Assembly (NCBI RefSeq): GCF_000758525.1
Contig: NZ_CP009241.1
Location: 3,906,001-3,970,000 of the forward strand
Direction of reading: 5' to 3'
From: Paenibacillus sp. FSL H7-0357
GTDB lineage: Bacteria > Bacillota > Bacilli > Paenibacillales > Paenibacillaceae
DNA length: 64,000 bases
The notes under the pieces were generated by a model. That model did not search any database. It saw only the letters and a program-made list of their open reading frames with translations, and was not told the origin of the DNA. The position numbers were made by a program, and so were the translations under genes. Positions 34,740 to 42,362 of this stretch are shown here, piece after piece (position 1 is the first letter of the stretch; each line of letters opens with the position of its first letter).

Positions 34740-36485
34740 TTATTTACTGCTCCATAAGGCTACACGGTCCTGAACATATTTGGTGTAGCCTTTTTCCATT
34801 TTCTCAACGCCGGCTTTATCCAGTTCAGCCATGTAGGCATCCCAGATTTTATCGAATTCGGCCGGTTTCGCCAGGATGGCCTGGGGAATGCGTTTCCACG
34901 TAATATCCCTCATTTTGTTACCCAGAATGGAGACTTCATCCTCGCCCGGAATCGCGATATTCCATGCCGCTCCATAAGCTTTTTCCGCGAATTCTTCTTC
35001 TTTCGGGAACAAATCCTTCCATGTGGTAGCCTTGTAAGCGGCCAAGGTTTCTTTTTCAACATCGCTGTAACCCAATACAAGCTGTTCCGGGAAATTTCTA
35101 GTGTAATAGTTGCCGGTTGAGTCCTTGGCGCCATCACCATAGTGGACCATCATATTCCAGTAGAAGCCGAGTCCGGATTCTTTAGTAAACGCCGTATTGT
35201 CGTTGTTAATCCGGTCCTGAACTTCTGCAGGAATGACGCGTTTGCCGTTTTCCACTACATAATGCTTGCCTTCAATTCCCCAGTTGTTCAGGATTTGCCC
35301 TTCGTCGGAAGCGAGGTAATCCAGGAACTTAATCGTACGGACCGGATCTGGATTCGTGCTGGAGATCGAGATGCCGTAACCACCCATAAAGCCGGTAGGC
35401 CAGAAGCTGGTTTCCTTATATTCTTTCGTCAGCGTTACCGGATAATGGCCATAGGTTTGATCGAATTTGCCTGCCGTCTTGAGTGCCTGCTGGGCGTCGT
35501 TGTAGTCCCAATCCTGGTCAATCAGGCCGAGCACCCGTCCGGTGGCTACTTTAGCTTTGTATTGGTCATACTTCTGGACGAAGCTTTCCTTATCGAGCAG
35601 GCCGATGTCATTCATATGGTTCAGCCAGCGGAAATATTCTTTCTCCTCCGGACGGCGGAAGTGGTAGATGGCCTCATGGGTCTCCTGATCGACGTAATAT
35701 TCCCCGTCATCCGAGCCGCCTGTCGTGGCAACCGCAGGGTTGGTGACGGAAATATACATATGCCAGTCATCTGCGTTCAGGGAAACCCCAATGTTTTTGT
35801 TGCCGTTCTCATCGGTGGGATGCTTCTCCAGATAGGCTTTGATCACATTTTCATAATCGGCAACCGTTCTGATTTCCGGATATCCGGCTTCTTTCACCAC
35901 ACGGTGCTGCAGTTCGAATCCGCCCCCGGCCACGAATTTCTTCTCATCCACTGCTGCCCAGGTCGGAATGGCATAGATGGACTGGTCTTCATTGGTATAC
36001 TTGGCCCGGGCGAGGTTGTCGCCGAGCACACGTTTGATGTTGGGCGCATATTTATCAATTAATTCGGTCAGATCGATGACTGCTCCGGCATCGACAAGCT
36101 TGCCGATATCCGCTTTGGCGGAAATAATATCCGGATATTCGCCGCCGGCTGCGATCAATGCGATTTTTTGCTGCGGGTCACCGACAGCAAATTCCGCATC
36201 GAGGGTGACACCTGTTTTCTCAGTAAGTACTTTACTGACTTCGTCTTTCATATTGTTCCAGTTCGGATTCGGGTCCTCCGCGAAGAAGGAGAGTGTAAGC
36301 GGACTTAAATCTTCGGCTTTCGCCGTAGCCTCTGCGGTGGCGCTGCCACCATTTGTAGCCTTAGTGCCTCCGGCATTCTCTGCCGTATTCTTGGTATTGT
36401 TCGAGCCGCCGCAGCCTGCCAGCACACTGAGGAGCAAGGTCAAGACCATCAGTACGACGTACGGTTTCGCTGTCTTTCTTGTCAT
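34740..36485 (-). CDS. ABC transporter sugar-binding lipoprotein, LplA type
   Basis: A 581-residue exported lipoprotein with hydrophobic leader and lipobox LAGC (Cys near 25), then a low-complexity Ala/Gly/Thr linker up to about 60. Its size and motifs (FWPTGFMGGYGISISSTNPD near 370, IKFLDYLASDEGQ) fit oligosaccharide-binding proteins of the Paenibacillus LplA family. It is the last gene after lplB- and lplC-like genes, the reverse of the first cluster. Likely delivers a glycan whose breakdown needs the nearby GH2 enzyme. Confidence 0.92.
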   Translation of the reverse strand: MTRKTAKPYVVLMVLTLLLSVLAGCGGSNNTKNTAENAGGTKATNGGSATAEATAKAEDLSPLTLSFFAEDPNPNWNNMKDEVSKVLTEKTGVTLDAEFAVGDPQQKIALIAAGGEYPDIISAKADIGKLVDAGAVIDLTELIDKYAPNIKRVLGDNLARAKYTNEDQSIYAIPTWAAVDEKKFVAGGGFELQHRVVKEAGYPEIRTVADYENVIKAYLEKHPTDENGNKNIGVSLNADDWHMYISVTNPAVATTGGSDDGEYYVDQETHEAIYHFRRPEEKEYFRWLNHMNDIGLLDKESFVQKYDQYKAKVATGRVLGLIDQDWDYNDAQQALKTAGKFDQTYGHYPVTLTKEYKETSFWPTGFMGGYGISISSTNPDPVRTIKFLDYLASDEGQILNNWGIEGKHYVVENGKRVIPAEVQDRINNDNTAFTKESGLGFYWNMMVHYGDGAKDSTGNYYTRNFPEQLVLGYSDVEKETLAAYKATTWKDLFPKEEEFAEKAYGAAWNIAIPGEDEVSILGNKMRDITWKRIPQAILAKPAEFDKIWDAYMAELDKAGVEKMEKGYTKYVQDRVALWSSK

Positions 36486-36561
36486 GAATAGAAACCCTCC
36501 CTTTTTCTGGTCACAAAATGTATTGTATACACAGGCTAAGCCTGCCGATACCGGAGACGGA

Positions 36562-37464
36562 CTAGCTTTTTACCGAACCCAAAGTCATGCCTTTGACGAA
36601 ATAGCGCTGCAGAAACGGATAGACGACCAGAATAGGTACAGTGACGACGATCGTGATCGCCATTTTGACCGATTCCGGGGAGATTTGCGCCATAACCTCG
36701 GTCATATTGCGGCCGCGGAAATTATCCGCATTGGTCGTCGTGCTCTGGATGACCTTCATCAGCTCAAACTGCAGGGTGGTCAGCTCATCCTTGGAACCGT
36801 TATAGAGGTAGGTATCTAACCAGGAATTCCACTGGCCGACAGCCAGGAACAGGGCGATGGTTGCCAGCGCCGGTTTGGTTAGCGGGAGAATAACCCGCCA
36901 GTAAATCGTGAAGTCGTTGGCCCCGTCCAGCTTGGCGGATTCCTGTAGGGCGTAAGGGAGGCCATCGATGAAGGAACGAATGACGAAGACATTAAATGCA
37001 CTTACGAGACTGGGGAGGACATAGACACCGAAGGTCCCCATCATATGCAGATTTTTGATCAGGATGTAGATGGGGATCAGTCCGCCCGAGACGTACATAG
37101 TAAGCGCCAGAAATGTGGAGACAAATTTGCGGGCCTGAAAGTCCACCCGGCTCAGGGTGAAGGCAAGCATGGAGGCACTGACTAGCCCGAGGATCGTGCC
37201 GATGACGGTGCGCAGGATAGAAATTTTAAGTCCGGTCATCAGCCCGGAATAGGCAAAGATCGTCTCATAGTTCTTGAAGGTGAACACACGGGGGAAAACC
37301 GTAATCCCGCCTTTGATGCTGTCTGTGGAGTCGTTGAAGGAAATCGCCAGCACATTCAAAAAAGGATATAACGTGGCTATAGTCACCACAGTAATCGCAA
37401 CATAGACTACCAAATCGAAGATGCGGTCCGACCAAGACGCAGCGGCCATTTTATTGTTCAGCAT
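36562..37464 (-). CDS. ABC sugar transporter permease, LplC type
   Basis: A 300-residue permease with about six helices and the EAA loop LQESAKLDGANDFTIYWRVI near 175, where EAA is replaced by ESA. The tail GMTLGSVKS is typical. AGGAGG precedes the ATG. It follows the LplB-type gene by nine bases. Confidence 0.92.
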   Translation of the reverse strand: MLNNKMAAASWSDRIFDLVVYVAITVVTIATLYPFLNVLAISFNDSTDSIKGGITVFPRVFTFKNYETIFAYSGLMTGLKISILRTVIGTILGLVSASMLAFTLSRVDFQARKFVSTFLALTMYVSGGLIPIYILIKNLHMMGTFGVYVLPSLVSAFNVFVIRSFIDGLPYALQESAKLDGANDFTIYWRVILPLTKPALATIALFLAVGQWNSWLDTYLYNGSKDELTTLQFELMKVIQSTTTNADNFRGRNMTEVMAQISPESVKMAITIVVTVPILVVYPFLQRYFVKGMTLGSVKS

Positions 37465-37473
37465 AAGGGCCTC

Positions 37474-38430
37474 CTATATGATGCTTTCCTTCGTTATTTT
37501 TTTGAAAATTCCATTGGCCACAAACAGCAGAATCACACTTACCACAGAGTTGAAGATGTTAATAGAAGTGCCGAAGGAGAAACGTCCCATGCCCAGCCCA
37601 TAGTTCAGTGCATATAGATCCAATGTCTGCGAGAAGTCGCGCACCAGATTATTTCCTAGCAGGAACTGCTTCTCGAAGCCTATACTGATTAGATGCCCGA
37701 TCGAAATAATGAGCAGTATAACAATCGTAGTCCGGATGCCGGGCAGTGTAATGTTACGCACCTGCTGCAGACGGCTCGCACCATCCACCCTTGCGGCTTC
37801 ATACAGCTCCGGTCCTATACCCGAAATGGCTGCTAAATAGATAATCGTGTTCCAGCCTGTTTCCTTCCAGACATCCGAAGCCGTGACAATCCCCCAGAAG
37901 AAATGGCCTTTGGCCATAAATTGAATGGGTTCACTGATAAGATGGAGGCCCATCAGCAGATCGTTCACCGCACCGTTGTCGGTAGAGAGCATCTTGGTGA
38001 TAATCCCGGCGGCAACTACCCAGGATACGAAGTGGGGAAGATAAGAGACCGTCTGTACGAAGCGTTTCAGAATTTGCAGCCGCAACTCATTCAGAAGGAT
38101 GGCGAATATGATGGGAATGATGAATCCGGCAAGCAGGCCCATGATACTCATAGCGAGTGTATTGCGCAGCGCATTGAAGAATTGCTCATCCTGGAAAAGC
38201 TCTTTAAAGTACTGCAGACCCACCCATTTCTGCTCGAAAAAGGATTTGCCGGGTTTATATTTTTGAAAGGCCATAGTCCATCCCCATAACGGCAGATAGT
38301 TAAATACAAATGCCCAGAGCACAAACGGTATGGCCATCATATAGAGATATTTCTGCTGCAGGAAAGTTGGCCAAAAGCGTGAGGCGGGCTTCTTCGGCTC
38401 CGGCTTTACTTTGGTGGTAATCGCTTTCAT
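37474..38430 (-). CDS. ABC sugar transporter permease, LplB type
   Basis: A 318-residue permease with the EAA motif YEAARVDGASRLQQVRNITL near 215 and six hydrophobic helices. The long cytoplasmic N-terminus before the first helix is usual for LplB. First gene of the importer operon. A cre-like site lies about 100 bp upstream in the gap after the regulator gene. Confidence 0.92.
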   Translation of the reverse strand: MKAITTKVKPEPKKPASRFWPTFLQQKYLYMMAIPFVLWAFVFNYLPLWGWTMAFQKYKPGKSFFEQKWVGLQYFKELFQDEQFFNALRNTLAMSIMGLLAGFIIPIIFAILLNELRLQILKRFVQTVSYLPHFVSWVVAAGIITKMLSTDNGAVNDLLMGLHLISEPIQFMAKGHFFWGIVTASDVWKETGWNTIIYLAAISGIGPELYEAARVDGASRLQQVRNITLPGIRTTIVILLIISIGHLISIGFEKQFLLGNNLVRDFSQTLDLYALNYGLGMGRFSFGTSINIFNSVVSVILLFVANGIFKKITKESII

Positions 38431-38528
38431 TTATGTCCCTCCTTCGATATGGCATTATCATAAGCTACAGGAAATCAGGGAAACACCCGAACATTTTCTA
38501 TAAAAAACAGGGAGAAATCAGCTCTTTT

Positions 38529-38542
38529 CGTAAGCGTTTTCT
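38529..38542 (-). promoter_or_regulatory. cre-like site upstream of the second importer operon
   Basis: On the minus strand AGAAAACGCTTACG matches the cre consensus at 12 of 14 positions, between the YesN-type stop (38555) and the LplB-type start (38430). It suggests carbon catabolite control by CcpA. Confidence 0.45.
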
Positions 38543-38554
38543 GAAACTGCGTGC

Positions 38555-40114
38555 TCACACAGAGCTTCCTCTGCGGTAGACGGAAGGAGAAATACCTTCA
38601 ACTTTTTTGAACTTTTCGCGAAAATAATCCACATCGCTGAATCCGACTTCGCTCGCGGCCTGATGGATTTTCCAGCCCTGATCCAGCAGCTCCTTGGCTT
38701 TCTCAATGCGGACCTTGTCCAGATAGCTATTGAAGGAAAAGCCTGTACTGTTTTTGAAAAGCTTGCCCAGGTACGCGCTGCTGTAAGTAAACACATCCGC
38801 CAGCGTTTCGAGCTTCAGGTTCTCATTGTAATGGCGGTGAATAAGGTCTTGCATTCGCTTCATTAAGACGTCCATATCGTCTCGGGTAATTCCGCCTGCA
38901 TGCTGCTCCAGCATAGTAGTGATGTAGCGGTACAGCTGGGGCAGGGAGGTATGTTTATAGATTTGCTGGATTTGCTCGTCCATCCGGTTGTGCTGCTGAG
39001 CCAGCTCACTGTATTGGAGCGAGAGTTTGTTGATCAAATGCGTGACCATTCGTACATAGCGTGATTTCACAGCCATCTCAGAGTAACTGGCGGCGATCAT
39101 CAGTTCACCGGTTTCCTGGATTAAGGAAGGGAGTACATCGAAGGTGCCGATTTCCATGGCGAAATACAGGCGCTCCACCACAGAATCAAGCCTGCAGTCC
39201 ACTTCCTCTGATCTGACCTTGAGTACTTTCTTCAGCTTCAGGGAATCCGGTCCAATCATACCCGGCTCATCGTAGAAAAAATGCTCCTTCATCCGTACCA
39301 GTGCGGATTGGCGGGAGACGGGAAGCTCCTCCAGGGTATCCACCATATCACCCGCGGTGATGATGCATTCAAGCCCATAGGCGGTTACGGCTTGCAGTAT
39401 ATTCTGGACCATTAATTTGCGTACAAGCTCCTTCTGATAAGAGGGCTGCAACAGAACCCCTAAATAGGAGTCCAGCGAGAAGACAATTCCCCACGCCTGT
39501 TCATCAAAGCTTGCTGCAAGCCTGGCTTTAACGGCCGTTGAAGGCCCGTTGTCCGCATTGTCCTGGAGCAGCAGCCGGATCAGGACTACCTGATAGGAAT
39601 CCCATAGCAGTCCTGCTTCATGGATGGCTGCCTCCATTGAAGGCAGCATCTGCGGGCTGTTCTCCATCAGCAGGGATTGAACCAGCATTTCGCGGCTCCA
39701 CACCTTTGCGGCGGCATGATTCTTGCGATGGGTGCTCCGCGCATCCAGCACTGCGGACAGTTTTGCCAGATATAACTGCAATTCCAATTCATCTACCGGC
39801 TTAAGTAAATAGTTATCAATGCCAAAAGCCAGCGCACGCTTAGCATAGTCGAAATCGGCATAACCGCTGAGGATAATGATGTGTATCTCCGGATCGTTTT
39901 CCCGCAGCTCTTTAATAAGCTCCAGACCATCTCTGCCGGGCATCCGGATATCTACAATCATTAGATCAGGACTATAGAGTTCATATTTATACTTGGCTTC
40001 TATGGCGTTCGCCGCTGTATCTATAATCTGATATCCACAGCTCTCCCAGTCCAGCAGAGCAGTAAGTCCCTCACGGATTGCCAGCTCATCATCCACAATC
40101 AACACTCTATACAT
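38555..40114 (-). CDS. Response regulator, YesN/AraC type
   Basis: A 519-residue regulator: receiver with VDDE near 8 and phospho-acceptor Asp in LMIVDIRMPGRDG near 55, the conserved Lys in YLLKPVDE near 106, a variable middle, and a C-terminal AraC domain (LADVFTYSSAYLGKLFKNST and ASEVGFSDVDYFREKFKKVE). It overlaps the kinase gene by 8 bases. It should activate the adjacent importer and perhaps the divergent GH2 gene. Confidence 0.93.
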   Translation of the reverse strand: MYRVLIVDDELAIREGLTALLDWESCGYQIIDTAANAIEAKYKYELYSPDLMIVDIRMPGRDGLELIKELRENDPEIHIIILSGYADFDYAKRALAFGIDNYLLKPVDELELQLYLAKLSAVLDARSTHRKNHAAAKVWSREMLVQSLLMENSPQMLPSMEAAIHEAGLLWDSYQVVLIRLLLQDNADNGPSTAVKARLAASFDEQAWGIVFSLDSYLGVLLQPSYQKELVRKLMVQNILQAVTAYGLECIITAGDMVDTLEELPVSRQSALVRMKEHFFYDEPGMIGPDSLKLKKVLKVRSEEVDCRLDSVVERLYFAMEIGTFDVLPSLIQETGELMIAASYSEMAVKSRYVRMVTHLINKLSLQYSELAQQHNRMDEQIQQIYKHTSLPQLYRYITTMLEQHAGGITRDDMDVLMKRMQDLIHRHYNENLKLETLADVFTYSSAYLGKLFKNSTGFSFNSYLDKVRIEKAKELLDQGWKIHQAASEVGFSDVDYFREKFKKVEGISPSVYRRGSSV

Positions 40115-41900
40115 AAGAATCGCTCCTCAGGGGGATGGCAAAGCTAATCTGCGTTCCGAATCCGGTTTGACTGGACAGGGTAAGTCCGCATTCCGGGCCG
40201 TAGGTTAACTGAAGCCGCAAATGAATATTGCGCATCCCGATATTATTGGTTTCATAGTCATCCTTGTTCTCCAGCATCTGCCGGATTTCTTGCATCCGTT
40301 CTTTGGAAATACCTATGCCATTGTCGGATACCTGCACCTTGAGCTGTTTGTCTTCTATGCGGATATCCACCCGGACCATACCGCCGTCAATCCGGTTCTC
40401 CAGCCCGTGGATCACACAATTCTCCACCAGGGGCTGAATGATCAGCGGCGGAATCTGAATACTGTGAGCCTTGGGGTCTACTTGAAGCTCATAGGCTAGC
40501 CTATCATCATAGCGGAATTTCTGGATGACCAGATAACAGTTTACGGTCTCCAGCTCACTGTGCAGACTGATCATCCCATTGCCGACCTCCAGGTTTTTGC
40601 GCATCATTTTACCGAGCAGCCGCACGACCTGGGATATATCAGACTGGCCCCTGACTAGAGCTTTCATGCGGATGGATTCCAGAGCATTGAACAGAAAATG
40701 GGGGTTGATCTGGCTGGCCATCATTTTGAATTTAATCTCATTCTGCTTCAGTTCGATTGCATTTTTTTGCCGGTTGGATTCCTGTACCTCGCTCATGAGG
40801 TCGTTAATATTCCGCACCATATGATTGAACTGTCTCGCCAGCTGGCCGATTTCATCTTTACCGTCAATTACCAGCGTAGCACTCAGATTACCGGAAGCGA
40901 CCTTGGAAATATGTTTGCTTAAGTGCAGCATCCGTCCGGTGAGTAGCCGGGAGAAATAATAGATAAGCAGAATTGCCATCAGTAATGCAGAAATAATGAC
41001 AGAGGAAGCCAGTGAGATAATCCGGTTGGGTTCGCTCACGATACTTTCAACGGAAAAAATGGAGATGATGCGCAAACTGTTCAGGCTTCCCCCTGGATGC
41101 CAATCATCAATCAGCATTTTAAAAGGGTTGCCATCAATCGTTATATCATAGGGACCTTGTCCGGCGGTGGTGGCAGATACAGGGCTGAAGTTAATATCAA
41201 CCAGCGATTTGCCCAGTGTATCTGCACGGTTGGAGGCTACTATATTGTCGTTCTCATCTACTATTATGGTTTCAAAAGTCTCCTGATTCAGGATGGCATT
41301 AAGCTCGTCAGTATTCACATTTACAACTAAAACTCCGGCGGTACGCTGCTTCAGAAAATCTACTTTGCGGATCAGACTGAGATAATATTGGCCGTTGCGG
41401 TTGTCACGGATATAATTCCAGCAGACCAGGCCTTTCTTGGCGATAGCGGTTTGATACCACTGCTCCTGTGTGACCGTCTCATCCGCCTGCAGAAACTCCC
41501 AGTTGTCAAGAATTGTGGGATTATTGATATACAGGCGGATGCTGGAGATCTCTTTGTACAGGCGGATAAAATCACGAAAGTCAGGATAGTCCCAATAAGC
41601 CTTCACAACATCATAGACCGACTCGTACCGGTGGTTGGCAGCTTCCTCCAGTCGGCTGTCATTGGACAGCCGGTAAGCAATGTCAAGCGGGACGCCCAGC
41701 AGTTCGCCGGTCCGTTTTTTCACCCGGTCCACATTAGCTGTAATTTGCTCCAGAGCATTGCCCATCGCCATATTCCGCAGTTCACTCGTCAGAAATACCC
41801 CAACAATCAACACCGGAATTAGGGCGACACAGCCAAAAGACAAGAACAGCTTCGTCCTGAGCCGCAGATTGTTCATTAGGGTGATGATTCGGGCATACAC
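40107..41900 (-). CDS. Sensor histidine kinase, YesM type
   Basis: A 597-residue membrane kinase. Membrane helices lie near 15-35 and 295-315 with a large extracellular sensor between; then HAMP, the phospho-acceptor SQINPHFLFNALESI near 410, the N-box LIIQPLVENCVIHGL, and DNGIGI and GMRNIHLRL ATP motifs. GTG 41900 is chosen since GGAGGTG sits ten bases before it; ATG 41918 forms part of that ribosome site. Together with the next gene it forms a full sensing pair. Confidence 0.92.
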   Translation of the reverse strand: MYARIITLMNNLRLRTKLFLSFGCVALIPVLIVGVFLTSELRNMAMGNALEQITANVDRVKKRTGELLGVPLDIAYRLSNDSRLEEAANHRYESVYDVVKAYWDYPDFRDFIRLYKEISSIRLYINNPTILDNWEFLQADETVTQEQWYQTAIAKKGLVCWNYIRDNRNGQYYLSLIRKVDFLKQRTAGVLVVNVNTDELNAILNQETFETIIVDENDNIVASNRADTLGKSLVDINFSPVSATTAGQGPYDITIDGNPFKMLIDDWHPGGSLNSLRIISIFSVESIVSEPNRIISLASSVIISALLMAILLIYYFSRLLTGRMLHLSKHISKVASGNLSATLVIDGKDEIGQLARQFNHMVRNINDLMSEVQESNRQKNAIELKQNEIKFKMMASQINPHFLFNALESIRMKALVRGQSDISQVVRLLGKMMRKNLEVGNGMISLHSELETVNCYLVIQKFRYDDRLAYELQVDPKAHSIQIPPLIIQPLVENCVIHGLENRIDGGMVRVDIRIEDKQLKVQVSDNGIGISKERMQEIRQMLENKDDYETNNIGMRNIHLRLQLTYGPECGLTLSSQTGFGTQISFAIPLRSDSYV

Positions 41901-41927
41901 AGAAACATACACCTCCATTAATATATT

Positions 41928-41941
41928 TGATAGCGCTTACA
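41928..41941 (-). promoter_or_regulatory. cre site before the YesM/YesN pair
   Basis: TGATAGCGCTTACA matches TGWAARCGYTWNCW at 13 of 14 positions and lies 28 bases upstream of the kinase start, so CcpA could repress the sensing pair itself. The remaining part of the 460-base gap to the GH2 gene contains repeat copy 4. Confidence 0.6.
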
Positions 41942-42012
41942 AATATGTGTATCGCAAACTACCATCCATTAAATGTAATATAATATGCATTTATTGTCTC
42001 GTGAAAGAACCA

Positions 42013-42233
42013 CTATATAGATTGAATTTGGAAAATTAAAAAAGGGTGGGAGTGACGGAGTAGAAGTTTGGAACTGTAGGAGCGACAGCGTCCGCCTTTG
42101 TCTGTGGATTTCAACCGCGAACAGCGGAATAAAATCAAGAAATTCTTACGACAACAGCGGCTGGAAGTCCAAACATTATCTGCAGTTACTACTATAACCC
42201 AAAATAGAAGGATCTTAAGTTCAATCTATATAG
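42013..42233. repeat. Dispersed foldback repeat, copy 4 (full length, 221 bp)
   Basis: The terminal inverted repeats are perfect over 14 bp: CTATATAGATTGAA and TTCAATCTATATAG. The inner order is the same as in copy 1: TTTGGAACTGTAGGAGCGAC, CCGCCTTTGTCT, AAATTCTTACGACAACAGCG and GGAAGTCCAAAC. It lies between the divergent kinase and GH2 genes. No obvious target duplication can be fixed by eye. Confidence 0.85.
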
Positions 42234-42362
42234 CTAAAGAAGCTGAGAAGTAAGATGGGTGAAGCAGGAAACAGCTATGTTCAAGGAGAAAGTAATGGAG
42301 AACCAAAGATCAGGAGCAACAATACAGGGTTGCATAGATTACCATGATTAGGAGTGAGATTG

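Noticed and set aside
35142..36062. Long plus-strand frame opposite the second sugar-binding lipoprotein
   Set aside because: It is the mirror of a confirmed gene; composition and lack of a ribosome site mark it as a shadow.
42255..42347. A 30-codon frame (MGEAGNSYVQ...) as a leader peptide before the GH2 gene
   Set aside because: Weak ribosome site, no repeated residues or coupling, and composition like non-coding sequence; probably chance.
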